Shown: positions 41,898 to 51,150 of the stretch, piece by piece
How positions within the stretch are numbered: the stretch's first letter is position 1
How the letters are laid out: each line of letters starts with the position of its first letter
Origin: Palsa-739 sp035532535
GTDB taxonomy: Bacteria > Actinomycetota > Thermoleophilia > Gaiellales > Gaiellaceae
Assembly: GCA_035532535.1 (NCBI GenBank)
Contig: DATKQT010000036.1
Coordinates: forward strand, 19,017 to 83,016
DNA length: 64,000 bases
Reading direction: 5' to 3'
The notes under the pieces: model-generated
Database searches by the model: none
What the model saw: only the letters and a program-made list of their open reading frames with translations
What the model was told of the DNA's origin: nothing
Position numbers and translations under genes: made by a program

Positions 41898-44800
41898 GTG
41901 GCCGAGCAAGTCTTCCAGCCCCTGCCGACGGTACCCGACCATCCCGCGCTGGAGCGGGAGGTCCTCGCCTGGTGGGACGAGCACGGAACGTTCGACCGGC
42001 TGAGGGAACAGAACCGGGGCGGCCCCACCTTCGGCTTCATGGACGGCCCGATCACGGCCAACAATCCAGCGGGCGTCCACCACGGTCACGGCCGGACGCT
42101 GAAGGACGTCTTCCAGCGCTACAAGGCGATGCAGGGGTTCGACCAGCGGTACCAGAACGGCTTCGACTCGCAGGGGCTGTGGGTCGAGGTCGAGGTCGAG
42201 AAGGAGCTCGGCCTCGGCTCGAAGCGGGAGATCGAGGAGTACGGGCTCGCGAAGTTCGCGCGCAAGTGCGTCGAGCGCGTCGCCTACTACAGCGAGGTCA
42301 TGACCGAGCAATTCCGCCGGCTCGGCCAGTGGATGGACTGGGACAACGACTACTACACGTTCAGCGACACGAACATCGAGTACATCTGGGGCTTCCTCAA
42401 GACGGTTCACGAGCGCGGCTGGCTGTACATGGGCCACCGCTCGACCCAGTGGTGCCCACGTTGCGGGACGTCGCTGTCCCAACACGAGCAGGCGGGCGAG
42501 GAGAACTACGTCGAGATGGAGCATCCGTCGCTCTTCGTCCGCTTCCCACTCGTGGGCCGCGACGGCGAGGCGCTCGTCGTCTGGACGACGACCCCGTGGA
42601 CACTGCCGGCGAACGTCGCCGCCGCGGTCAAGCCTGATGCCGACTACGGCCTGACCGCCGACGGCCGCTGGGTTGCCGTCGCGCGCTACCCGGAGGAGAG
42701 CTTCACGCGCACCGCCACGGGTGCGGAGCTCGTCGGGCTCGAGTACAGCGGCCCCTTCGACGAGCTCGCAGCGCAGGACGGAATCGTGCATCGCGTCATC
42801 CCGTGGGACGAGGTCTCGCTCGACGAGGGGACGGGCATCGTGCACATCGCGCCGGGCGCCGGTTCGGAGGACTTCGAGCTCTCGAAGGTCCACGGGCTTC
42901 CGGTACTCGCGCCGATCGACGAGGCCGGCCGGATGCTGCCGGCATACGGCGCGTTCGCCGGGTTGACGACGGGGGAGGTGGCGGAGCCCGTGACGCGCGC
43001 TCTTCGCAAGCGGGGGATCCTCGTGGGCGAGGGGACGATCCTGCACCGCTACCCGATCTGTTGGCGCTGTAAGACGCCGCTCGTCTTCCGCGTCGTCGAC
43101 GACTGGTTCATCTCGGCCGAGGAGATCCGGCAGCCGATGCTCGACGCGAACGACACGGTCGCGTGGACGCCGCCGCAGTACAAGAAGCGGATGGACGACT
43201 GGCTGCGCAACATGGGCGACTGGAACATCTCGCGCAAGCGGTACTTCGGGCTTCCGCTCCCGTTCTATCCGTGCGAGTGCGGGCACGTGAACGTCATCGG
43301 CTCGCGCAACGAGCTCGAGGCGCGCGCGGTCTCCGGGCTCGACCAGCTCGAGGAGCTGCACCGGCCGTGGATCGACGCCGTGCGCATCCGCTGCGAGGAG
43401 TGCGATCGCGAGCTCGAGCGCATCCCCGAAGTCGGAGACGCCTGGCTCGACGCCGGCATCGTCCACTTTTCGACGCTCGGCTGGCACAACGAGACCTGGA
43501 TTCCGCATGGATACGCGACGGGTGCCTCGGCCGGCCTCTCCGGCGCGGATCTGCCGGATCATGCGTACTGGGAGACGTGGTACCCGGCCGACTGGGTCTC
43601 GGAGATGCGCGAGCAGATCCGGCTGTGGTTCTACTCGCAGTCCTTCATGTCCGTGACGCTCACCGGCATGTCGCCGTACCGGAGCGTGCTGACGTACGAG
43701 AAGGTCTTCGACGAGCACGGCAAGCCGATGCACAAGTCGACCGGCAACGCGATCGAGCTGAACGAGGCGCTCGACCTGATGGGAGCCGACGTCATGCGCT
43801 GGCTGTACTGCGCGCAGGCGCCGAGCGAGCCGCTGCGCTTCGGCTATCAGATCGCCGACGACGTCAAGCGTCGCTTCCTCACCTTCTGGAACTCGGTGAA
43901 CTTCTTCGTCGAGTACGCGAACGTCGAGGGCTTCCGCCCGTCCTGGGGTGCGCTGCACCTGGATGGCGATCTCGCCTCGCTCGATCGGTGGCTGACCGAG
44001 CGCACGCACGCGTTCATCCACGACGCGCAGGCGGCGTATGACTCCTACGACACCGTCACCGTCATGCGCGGTTATCAAGCCTTCGTGGACGACCTTTCCA
44101 ACTGGTACATCCGCCGCTCGCGGCCGCGCTTCTGGCAGGAGGGCGGTGACCCGGCCGCATTCCAGACGCTGTGGTACGCCCTCGTGCAGGCGCTGCGCGT
44201 GATGGCGCCGATCATGCCGTTCGTCACGGAGCGTCTCTGGCGCGATCTCGTCCTCGACGGTCCGGAGTCGGTGCATCTCTCCGGCTGGCCCGAGGTCGGG
44301 GAGCCCGACCGCCCACTGCTCGACGAGATCGCAGCCGTGCGTCGCGTCGTCACGCTCGCGCATCAGGCTCGTTCGTCGGCGGGGATGTCGCTGCGGCAGC
44401 CGCTCCGGCGGCTGGTCGTCGAGGGTGCGCCGTCGGTCGCAGCGCACTCCAACGAGATCGCGGGCGAAGTGAACGTCAAGGCCATCGAGTTCGGCGCCGT
44501 CGAAGCGGAGCTGCGTGTCAAGCCGCACCTCCCGGCGCTCGGCCCGCGGCTCGGCAAGGATCTGCCGGCGGTGCGTCAGGCGTTGCAGGCGGGCGAGTTC
44601 GAGGAGCTTCCGGGCGGCCGATTCCGAACGGCGGGCTACGAGCTCGAGCCGGAGGAGGTGCTCGTCGAGCGCCTCGGGCACGAAGGCTTCGCCGTCGCTT
44701 CCGCCGACGGCGTCACCGTTGCCCTCGACACGTCGCTCGACGACGAGCTCATCCTCGAGGGCCGCGTCCGCGATCTCATCCGCCAGGTGAACACGATGCG

Positions 44801-44957
44801 CAAGGAGCAGGGCTTCGACCTCACCGACCGTGTCGTCCTGACGATGCCGGCTTCGCTTGAGCCGCTCCTCCGGTGGGAGGAGCACATCAAGAGCGAAGTG
44901 CTGGCGATCGAGATCCGCGTCGACGGCGACGCCGAGCTCTCGATCGCGAAGGCCTAG
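41898..44957 (+). CDS. ileS: Isoleucyl-tRNA synthetase
   Basis: 1019 aa class I synthetase, GTG 41898, with TACACT (41881-41886) 11 nt upstream. HIGH-type signature HHGHG in NPAGVHHGHGRTLKD. The KMSKS loop is replaced by KPMHKS (residues 609-614) before TGNAIELNEALD. The editing domain (VVWTTTPWTLPANVA) and the two CxxC-like pairs (CPRCG, CWRCK, CEECD) are present, and the C-terminal ~270 residues form the anticodon and extra domains. The variant loop recurs, as far as I remember, in a subfamily from Chloroflexi and Actinobacteria. Complete and presumably functional. Confidence 0.92.
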   Translation: MAEQVFQPLPTVPDHPALEREVLAWWDEHGTFDRLREQNRGGPTFGFMDGPITANNPAGVHHGHGRTLKDVFQRYKAMQGFDQRYQNGFDSQGLWVEVEVEKELGLGSKREIEEYGLAKFARKCVERVAYYSEVMTEQFRRLGQWMDWDNDYYTFSDTNIEYIWGFLKTVHERGWLYMGHRSTQWCPRCGTSLSQHEQAGEENYVEMEHPSLFVRFPLVGRDGEALVVWTTTPWTLPANVAAAVKPDADYGLTADGRWVAVARYPEESFTRTATGAELVGLEYSGPFDELAAQDGIVHRVIPWDEVSLDEGTGIVHIAPGAGSEDFELSKVHGLPVLAPIDEAGRMLPAYGAFAGLTTGEVAEPVTRALRKRGILVGEGTILHRYPICWRCKTPLVFRVVDDWFISAEEIRQPMLDANDTVAWTPPQYKKRMDDWLRNMGDWNISRKRYFGLPLPFYPCECGHVNVIGSRNELEARAVSGLDQLEELHRPWIDAVRIRCEECDRELERIPEVGDAWLDAGIVHFSTLGWHNETWIPHGYATGASAGLSGADLPDHAYWETWYPADWVSEMREQIRLWFYSQSFMSVTLTGMSPYRSVLTYEKVFDEHGKPMHKSTGNAIELNEALDLMGADVMRWLYCAQAPSEPLRFGYQIADDVKRRFLTFWNSVNFFVEYANVEGFRPSWGALHLDGDLASLDRWLTERTHAFIHDAQAAYDSYDTVTVMRGYQAFVDDLSNWYIRRSRPRFWQEGGDPAAFQTLWYALVQALRVMAPIMPFVTERLWRDLVLDGPESVHLSGWPEVGEPDRPLLDEIAAVRRVVTLAHQARSSAGMSLRQPLRRLVVEGAPSVAAHSNEIAGEVNVKAIEFGAVEAELRVKPHLPALGPRLGKDLPAVRQALQAGEFEELPGGRFRTAGYELEPEEVLVERLGHEGFAVASADGVTVALDTSLDDELILEGRVRDLIRQVNTMRKEQGFDLTDRVVLTMPASLEPLLRWEEHIKSEVLAIEIRVDGDAELSIAKA

Positions 44958-45628
44958 CTCGTCGTCAGCAACGTGTTGCCGTCCATCTCGGCGACGTCGC
45001 GGTACCCGAGCGACGCGAGCCGGCGGGCGATGTGTCCGAGACGCGGTCGCGCCTCGAGGAGCAACTGCGGAAGACAGCGCTCGATCGTTCCCAGTGCCCC
45101 GCGCAGCGCCTGCTTCTCGAAGCCCTCGACGTCGAGATGGATGAGTGTGACCGCACGTCCCGGCGGGACGAGGTCGTCGATCGCGACGAGCGCGCACGGC
45201 AGCCTGGTCGCCGCCCGGCGGCTGACGCGGCGCTGGGACGTGATCCAGGAGCCGCCGCCGTGGGGGTTGCCGGCGGCGTCGGCGACTTCGATGCTGCGGG
45301 CTCCTGCTCTCGCACCGAAGCCGGCATTGACGAGTCGGACGTTCTCGATTCCGTTCGCCTCGAGCGTCGACTGCGCGGCGCCGAAGTTCACCGGATTGGG
45401 TTCCGCGGCATAGACGACGTGTCCGCCCGACGCCGCGGCCGGGAGCATGTCGCCGAAGTACGCGCCACCGGTGACGACGTCACCGTGCCGACTCTGCTCG
45501 GCGATGAACGCGGTCGTCGCGGGCTCCCACACCTCGCCGGCGAGAATCGCCTGCGCAGCGGGCCGGTGACGGCTCTCGGCCGGGATGCAGTAGCGGCCGT
45601 ACTCGTTCTCCCCGAGGACGTAGTCCAC
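44954..45628 (-). CDS. FkbM-family methyltransferase
   Basis: 224 aa from GTG 45628, 14 bp after the ispH stop. SAM-binding VVTGGAYFGDMLPA, then VYAAEPNPVNFGAAQ, and LIHLDVEGFEKQALRGA, the FkbM signature around motif post-II. FkbM enzymes methylate hydroxyls on sugars or polyketides. The longer open frame upstream is antisense shadow of ispH. Ends convergently with ileS, overlapping by 4 bp. Confidence 0.82.
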   Translation of the reverse strand: MDYVLGENEYGRYCIPAESRHRPAAQAILAGEVWEPATTAFIAEQSRHGDVVTGGAYFGDMLPAAASGGHVVYAAEPNPVNFGAAQSTLEANGIENVRLVNAGFGARAGARSIEVADAAGNPHGGGSWITSQRRVSRRAATRLPCALVAIDDLVPPGRAVTLIHLDVEGFEKQALRGALGTIERCLPQLLLEARPRLGHIARRLASLGYRDVAEMDGNTLLTTS

Positions 45629-45642
45629 GAGGCCGGAGTCTG

Positions 45643-46584
45643 TCAGGCGGCAGAGCGCTCGGCGCGGCGGAGCTCGACCGGAAGACGGAACACGACGTCT
45701 TCGTATGCCGACCTGAACTCTTCGATGTCGTCTACGCCGCGCGCGCGAAACCAGTCGCACACGCCGCTGACGAGCCGCTCCGGAGCCGACGCGCCGGATG
45801 TGACTCCGACGACGCTCACGCGGGCGAGCCAGCCGCCGTCGATCTCGGAGGCGTCGTCGACGAGGTGAGCAGGGACGCCTGCTGCGTGCGCGACCTCGAC
45901 GAGCCGTAGCGAGTTGGACGAGTTCCGCGAGCCGACGACGAGCAGCAGATCGACCTCGCCGAGCAGTTCCTTCACCGCCCACTGCCGGTTCGACGTCGCG
46001 TAACAGATGTCTTCGCGGGCAGGGCCTTCGATGTGCGGGAATCGCCGGCGGAGGACATCGATGATCTCGCGCGTCTCGTCGACGGACAGCGTCGTCTGCG
46101 TGATGTAGGCGAGACGGTTGCCGCTGAGCTCGACGAGCTCGGCCTCCTCGGACGACTGGACGAGGACGATCGCGTCCGGGGCTTCGCCGGTCGTGCCTTC
46201 GACCTCCTCGTGCTTCGCATGCCCGATCAGCACTATGCGGTAGCCCTGCTCTGCGTAGCGACGCGCCTGCGTGTGCACCTTGGTCACGAGCGGGCACGTG
46301 GCGTCGATCGAGGTCAGGCGCCGTTCGTCCGCCGCGTCGCGCACGGCAGGCGCGACCCCGTGCGCGGAGAAGACGACGGGCGAGCCCTCGGGAACGTCGT
46401 GCACGGAGTCGACGAAGATGGCGCCGTCCGCCTCGAGCTCGCGGACGACGTGCGAGTTGTGGACGATCTGCTTCCGGACGTAGACGGGTGGCCCGTACAG
46501 CGCGAGTGCGCGCTTGACGGTCTCGACCGCCCGCTCGACACCGGCGCAATATCCCCTTGGAGAGGCCAGAAGGACCCGCTTCAC
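45643..46584 (-). CDS. ispH: 4-hydroxy-3-methylbut-2-enyl diphosphate reductase
   Basis: 313 aa from GTG 46584, giving VKRVLLASPRGYCAGVERA. Last step of the MEP isoprenoid pathway. The three [4Fe-4S] cysteines are in YCAGVERA (C13), IDATCPLV and DICYATSNRQ; the TSNRQ and SRNSSNS segments bind diphosphate. The frame is open to 46719 but that extension encodes the terminator hairpin at 46668-46705 and is not IspH-like. TACCCT lies 12 nt before GTG 46584. Confidence 0.95.
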   Translation of the reverse strand: MKRVLLASPRGYCAGVERAVETVKRALALYGPPVYVRKQIVHNSHVVRELEADGAIFVDSVHDVPEGSPVVFSAHGVAPAVRDAADERRLTSIDATCPLVTKVHTQARRYAEQGYRIVLIGHAKHEEVEGTTGEAPDAIVLVQSSEEAELVELSGNRLAYITQTTLSVDETREIIDVLRRRFPHIEGPAREDICYATSNRQWAVKELLGEVDLLLVVGSRNSSNSLRLVEVAHAAGVPAHLVDDASEIDGGWLARVSVVGVTSGASAPERLVSGVCDWFRARGVDDIEEFRSAYEDVVFRLPVELRRAERSAA

Positions 46585-46667
46585 CAAACCAGGGGCAGGG
46601 TAGCTCCGAGGAGTGAGGGCGGGGTTAAGGGCGGCTGTGAACGCTCGGCGCGTTCCGGGGATATGGA

Positions 46668-46705
46668 AAAGCCCGCCGCTCGGGGGGGTCGGTGCGGCGG
46701 GCTTT
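46668..46705 (-). terminator. Intrinsic terminator/attenuator, 11-bp stem
   Basis: AAAGCCCGCCG (46668-46678), 16-nt loop, CGGCGGGCTTT (46695-46705). On the minus strand it ends in TTTT, a good intrinsic terminator, but it lies upstream of ispH (start 46584) with no minus-strand gene before it. It therefore ends either an unannotated short transcript from the 46.7-46.9 kb region or an ispH leader. On the plus strand the tract is weaker. Confidence 0.7.
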
Positions 46706-46764
46706 CCCAAGTTGCTCACCGCGGCTGCAAACGCCTAGACGCACGCCGCAGTGTGCATCGCCCA

Positions 46765-46819
46765 GTGCTCCGGACGGTAAACGGGCGCCGGAGCACCGAC
46801 AATGGGCCGTCCGGCCCAT
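46765..46819. other. Structured intergenic element with alternative hairpins
   Basis: Two adjacent hairpins: GTGCTCCG (46765-46772) with CGGAGCAC (46789-46796), and ATGGGCC (46802-46808) with GGCCCAT (46813-46819), the latter followed by CTTT on the plus strand. CCGGACGG (46770-46777) can instead pair with CCGTCCGG (46807-46814), which would exclude both. Mutually exclusive pairing is what attenuators and riboswitches show. No known class was recognised. The rest of 46585-46904 holds no ORF that I can support. Confidence 0.5.
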
Positions 46820-46851
46820 CTTTGCAACGGGTGAGAATCACGTTCTCGGGC

Positions 46852-46890
46852 CGGAAAACGCCTTCCGTGGGGTTTTCCGCCCCGTATGAT
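46852..46890 (+). promoter_or_regulatory. Promoter and inverted repeat of the sensor kinase gene
   Basis: TATGAT (46885-46890), the best -10 in the window, is 14 nt before ATG 46905. Immediately upstream, CGGAAAAC (46852-46859) and GTTTTCCG (46872-46879) form a perfect 8-bp inverted repeat with 12-bp spacing, covering the -35 zone. An operator is likely. Confidence 0.55.
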
Positions 46891-46904
46891 CTTCGCCGCC
46901 CGGT

Positions 46905-49900
46905 ATGGACACAACTGAGTTGGAGCTTGGAGGTCTGCTCGGCCTCGCCGTGGCTTGGGAAACCCTGGTCGCGGCGCTCGGCGCGCTGCTTGTCGGGCTT
47001 GCGGTCGGGACCGTCTTCCGCCTGCGCGCCGTTCGTCGCCAGCAGGCCGCGATGGCGGAAGGGGAGCGCGAGCGGGCGAGCCTGCGCCGCGTCGCCGCCG
47101 AGCTGGCACGGACGTCCGACGTCGAGGGCGTCGCCCGCGCGCTGCTCGACGAGATCGGCTCCCTGTTCGGAGTGGACTTCGCCGCCCTTTCCTTCGTCTC
47201 GGAGGACGGCAGCGAGGCTTCCGGCTATCTCGCCCGCTCGCACGGCTCGGACGTCGACTGGTGGAGGGACGTCCGGGTCGACCTCGTGCGCGAGCCCTCG
47301 GGGATCGCGTCGGCTGTCCGCGAGCTGGCGGGGTTCGCCGTCGACCATGTCGAGGACACACGCGTGAGTCCTCGGCTCGCGGCCAGAACAGGAGCGAAGA
47401 GCGCCGCCTACATCCCGCTCGTCAGCGCAGAGCGCGCGATCGCCGTGATCTCGGTTGCGACGACGGAGGAGGAGCGCTCGTTCTCAGCGGATGAGCTGAC
47501 GCTCATGCAGACGCTCGCATCCGAGGCGACGGTCGCGTTCGAGCGCACACGGTCGACGCTCGCCCTCGCCGAAGCGCTCGATCGCGAGCGCCTCATCCTG
47601 TCGATCGGCCGGCGCCTGCGGACAGAGCTCGACCTCGGCGACGCGTTGCAGGCGGCGGTGGCCGACGCGGGGCGCGCGCTCGGCGCCAGCCGCTGCTTCG
47701 TGCGCGTCGGCGAGAGCGGCGGCCGAGAGATCGTCGCCGAGTGGGTCGCAAGCGGAGCGGCCGGCGTCGCCCAGGACGGCGAAGGCCTACCGGTCTCGGA
47801 TCTCGTGGCTCGAACCGAGCAAACGGTCGCGATCGTCGACATCGACGATGCGCCGGAGCTCGTCGGTGCGCTCGACCAGCTGCGCGGGCTCGGCGTCAAG
47901 TCGGTCGCATCGACGCCGGTGCGCGCGGACGGGCCTCCGCTCGGCGTGCTGACGGCGCACCGCGACGCCGCCGGCGCGTGGACGCACGGCGACCTCGCGC
48001 TGCTCGAAGCGGTTGCCGTCGAGGTCGGGCTCGCTCTCCGTCTCGGCCGGTTGATCGACGAGAACCACGAGCGGCTGGGCGAGCGCTCGGCGCTGCTGCG
48101 CGCGGCGACGGTTGTGAGCGGGGAGCTCGAACTGACGGCGGTCCTGCAACGGCTCGCCGACGAGGTCGCAGCGCTGCTCCAGGCCGACGCGTCCGACTGC
48201 TATCTGTACGACCGCGAGCGCGGTGTGCTCCGGTGTGCCGCGGTCCACGGCCTCGACCCATCGCTCGTCGGCTTCGAGTTCCCGGCCGAGCGTGGGCTCT
48301 CGGGCTTGGCGATCCGCGAGGGGCACGCGCTCGTTGCGACCGAGTACGGGAGCGTTGCGGACGAGGTTCCGCACCCCGCGTACGCGGGGTTCAGCGACGC
48401 GATCGTGGCGCCGATGCGGTGGAGCGACGAGGTGCGAGGTGTGCTCGGCGTCGGCCGCCGCGAGTCGCGGCCGTACGGGCCGCGTGACAGCGACGTGCTC
48501 GAGGCCTTCGCCGCGCTCGCATCGTTGGCGATTCGAAACGCCGAGACGTTCAGCAGGAGCACGAGGCAGGCGCGTGTCCAGCGCGGCTTCTACCGGATCG
48601 CCGCGGTGCTCGGCCAGTCACTTTCGCGCGCGGCCACGCTCGACGCCGTCGCGCAGGCTGCATCCGAGGCGCTCGGCGGCGCCGCGGCGGCCGCGCTGAT
48701 GCCGGCCGGAGGCGGCCTCGCACTGAGCGGCTCGCACGATCTGCCGCCGGCCCTCGCCGGGCTGTTCGCTGCGAGACCGGTGCGCGGCGCGGAGGCGCTC
48801 GTCCGTTCGGCCTTGCGTGAACGGGTCGTCGCCTCGCCGAACCTCGCCGACGACGAGCGCGTCGCGCCGGAGTGGCGCGTTGCCGCTGTGACCGCGGGCT
48901 TCGGTGCGTTGCTCTCGGTGCCGGTCGTGAGCCCGCGTGACGGTGCGGGCGGACTGGTCGCTGTCTTCTTCGAGGACGCCCACTCCTTCAGCGACGATGA
49001 CCTCGAGCTCGCCCGGCACCTTTCCGGCGCCGCCCGCGGTGCGTTGGAGCGCAGCGAGCTGTACGAGGCGGAACGCAGTGCGCGCGCTCTTGCGCAGCAG
49101 CTCGCGCGCACCGGCGGGATGCTCACGACCGAGCTGGATCCTGAGGCGGTGCTCGACGAAGTCGTCGACCAGGCGCGAGAGCTCTTGAACGCGGACGGCT
49201 GCGCGATCCGTGTGCTCAAGGACGGGGAGCTCGTCGTCAGCGCGGCGAGCGGCCTCGGCTGCGAGGCTGCCGTCGGCTCGAGCAGCTCGGCGAGCGCGTG
49301 GCTGTCAGGAGACGTCGTGCAGTCGCGCGCTCCGGTCGCACTGGAGGACGCCGGAGCCGATCCGCGGCTGCGCGAGCTCGATCCGATGCTCGCCGCCGGC
49401 AACGCGGCCTATCTCGGCGTGCCTCTTGCCGGCTCCGACCGTTCGCCGCGGGGCGTGCTCGCCCTGTACGACGCGCGCTCGCGAGTCTGGCGCCCAGAGG
49501 AGATCGACGCGCTGCTCGCGCTCGCGGCGAGCACGTCCGCCGCGCTGGCAAACGCAGAGCTCTACCAGCGCGTCGCGCTCGAACGCGAACGAAGCGTGGC
49601 GATCCTCGCCAACATCGCCGACGGGATCGTCGCCGTCGACCGCGACGGTACCGTCGTTCTCTGGAATGCAGCCGCGGAGAAGATCACCGGCGTCCCGGCG
49701 ATGGACGCACTCGGTCGTACCCCGGTCGAGGTGTTGGAGCGAAAGCTCGAGTCGGACCCCGATACCGCGCCGGCCGACCGCCTCGTGCCGATCATGCGCG
49801 GGCGCGAGGAGGTATGGCTCTCGGTGAGCGAAGCAGTCATGCGCGATCCGGTCGGCGCTGTCGCCGGTCGCATCTTCGCGTTCAGGGACATCTCGGCGGA

Positions 49901-50609
49901 TCGCCTCGTCGAGCAGATGAAGTCTGACTTCGTGTCCACCGTGTCGCACGAGCTGCGCACGCCGTTGACCTCCATCTACGGCTTCGCGGAGACGTTGCTT
50001 CGCCAGGACGTCCTCTTCGGCGAGGAGGAGCGAACGACGTTCCTCGGATACATCGCGTCGGAGTCGCAGCGACTGACGCAGATCGTCGATGCGCTGCTCA
50101 ACGTCGCGCGCCTCGACACGGGAGACCTGCAAGTGCGCATCGCATCGACCGACGTGCGAGAAGTGGTCGGCGAGGCCGTACAGACCATCCGGGTCGGAAC
50201 GCCGAACGGGCGATCGTTCGTCGTCGATCTGCCGGAGGAGCCCGTGGCGGCGAAGGCCGATCCCGAGAAGTTGCTGCAGGTCTTCGCGATCCTGCTCGAC
50301 AACGCCGTGCGCTACTCGCCGGCCGGCGGGATCGTGCGCGTGGGAGCGGAACGCAAGCGCGACACCGTCGAGCTCGTCGTCGAGGACGAAGGGCTCGGCA
50401 TCCCGCTCGCCGATCAGGAGCAGATCTTCCGCAAGTTCTATCGGGGCACGGACGCCGAAGCCCGTGTCGGCGCGGGCGGGACCGGCCTCGGCCTCTTCAT
50501 TGCTCGCGGGTTGGTGACCGCCATGGGTGGGAAGATCTCCGTCAGTTCCCGAGAAGGAGAAGGATCGACGTTCGCAATCGAACTACCGCTGGCAGGGATC
50601 CCGTCGTGA
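46905..50609 (+). CDS. Membrane sensor histidine kinase with five GAF domains and a PAS domain
   Basis: 1234 aa. One or two N-terminal membrane segments (residues ~10-40), then five consecutive GAF-like repeats (approximately 55-200, 205-385, 390-545, 550-715, 725-890), a PAS domain (~895-1005: ILANIADGIVAVDRDGTVVLWNAAAEKITG), HisKA with phospho-acceptor H1015 in FVSTVSHELRTPLTS, and HATPase_c (N-box LLDNAVRYSP, VVEDEGLGIP, GTGLGLFIARGL). GAF2 and GAF4 are diverged. The ATPase core is intact. It overlaps its receiver gene by 4 bp. The signal is unknown; multiple GAFs suggest several small-ligand or redox inputs. Confidence 0.92.
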   Translation: MDTTELELGGLLGLAVAWETLVAALGALLVGLAVGTVFRLRAVRRQQAAMAEGERERASLRRVAAELARTSDVEGVARALLDEIGSLFGVDFAALSFVSEDGSEASGYLARSHGSDVDWWRDVRVDLVREPSGIASAVRELAGFAVDHVEDTRVSPRLAARTGAKSAAYIPLVSAERAIAVISVATTEEERSFSADELTLMQTLASEATVAFERTRSTLALAEALDRERLILSIGRRLRTELDLGDALQAAVADAGRALGASRCFVRVGESGGREIVAEWVASGAAGVAQDGEGLPVSDLVARTEQTVAIVDIDDAPELVGALDQLRGLGVKSVASTPVRADGPPLGVLTAHRDAAGAWTHGDLALLEAVAVEVGLALRLGRLIDENHERLGERSALLRAATVVSGELELTAVLQRLADEVAALLQADASDCYLYDRERGVLRCAAVHGLDPSLVGFEFPAERGLSGLAIREGHALVATEYGSVADEVPHPAYAGFSDAIVAPMRWSDEVRGVLGVGRRESRPYGPRDSDVLEAFAALASLAIRNAETFSRSTRQARVQRGFYRIAAVLGQSLSRAATLDAVAQAASEALGGAAAAALMPAGGGLALSGSHDLPPALAGLFAARPVRGAEALVRSALRERVVASPNLADDERVAPEWRVAAVTAGFGALLSVPVVSPRDGAGGLVAVFFEDAHSFSDDDLELARHLSGAARGALERSELYEAERSARALAQQLARTGGMLTTELDPEAVLDEVVDQARELLNADGCAIRVLKDGELVVSAASGLGCEAAVGSSSSASAWLSGDVVQSRAPVALEDAGADPRLRELDPMLAAGNAAYLGVPLAGSDRSPRGVLALYDARSRVWRPEEIDALLALAASTSAALANAELYQRVALERERSVAILANIADGIVAVDRDGTVVLWNAAAEKITGVPAMDALGRTPVEVLERKLESDPDTAPADRLVPIMRGREEVWLSVSEAVMRDPVGAVAGRIFAFRDISADRLVEQMKSDFVSTVSHELRTPLTSIYGFAETLLRQDVLFGEEERTTFLGYIASESQRLTQIVDALLNVARLDTGDLQVRIASTDVREVVGEAVQTIRVGTPNGRSFVVDLPEEPVAAKADPEKLLQVFAILLDNAVRYSPAGGIVRVGAERKRDTVELVVEDEGLGIPLADQEQIFRKFYRGTDAEARVGAGGTGLGLFIARGLVTAMGGKISVSSREGEGSTFAIELPLAGIPS

Positions 50610-51043
50610 TCCGCGTGCTCGTCATCGACGACGAGGCGCCGATCCGGCTGCTCTGTCGCGTCAACCTCGAGGCCGAGGGGATGGAGGTCATCGAGGCAGG
50701 CGACGGGCCGAGCGGGCTGGACCTCGCGCGCGAGCAGCGCCCGGACGTCGTGCTTCTCGACGTGATGATGCCCCGCCTGGACGGCTGGCGCGTCGCCGAG
50801 GAGCTGCTCGAGGACGAGCGGACGAGCGAGATCCCGATCATCTTCCTCACCGCCCGCGCCGAGTTCCGAGATCGCGCGCGCGGTCTCGACATCGGCGGGA
50901 TCGACTACGTCACGAAACCGTTCAACCCGCTCGACCTGGCGCCGCTCGTGCGCGCGCTGCTCGACCGGATCGAGCGCGGCGAGCGCGACGAGCTGCGCGG
51001 CGAGAAGCTCGCCGATCTGCGCTCTCTCATGCAGGCTGAATAG
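50606..51043 (+). CDS. Single-domain response regulator (receiver with short helical tail)
   Basis: 145 aa from GTG 50606 (overlaps the kinase stop). Receiver fold: acidic pair DDE at residues 8-10, phospho-acceptor D52 in LLDVMMP, conserved T (FLTARA) and K (VTKPFN). After residue ~120 there is only a charged helix, no DNA-binding domain. The output must pass through a partner protein, or the receiver feeds back on the kinase. Confidence 0.92.
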   Translation: MIRVLVIDDEAPIRLLCRVNLEAEGMEVIEAGDGPSGLDLAREQRPDVVLLDVMMPRLDGWRVAEELLEDERTSEIPIIFLTARAEFRDRARGLDIGGIDYVTKPFNPLDLAPLVRALLDRIERGERDELRGEKLADLRSLMQAE

Positions 51044-51046
51044 ATG

Positions 51047-51068
51047 AGGGGCGCCTCGCGGCACCCCT
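51047..51068 (+). terminator. Hairpin after the response regulator
   Basis: AGGGGCGCC (51047-51055), loop TCGC, GGCACCCCT (51060-51068): nine positions with one C/A mismatch. No U-tract. It lies 3 bp after the regulator stop. Confidence 0.5.
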
Positions 51069-51150
51069 GATGTCCTCCCGACGCACTTTTGCCCTCGGCC
51101 TCGGAAAGGGTCGCAGGCCGTGTCGCGATCGTCGTCCCTCGATCGGGGGA

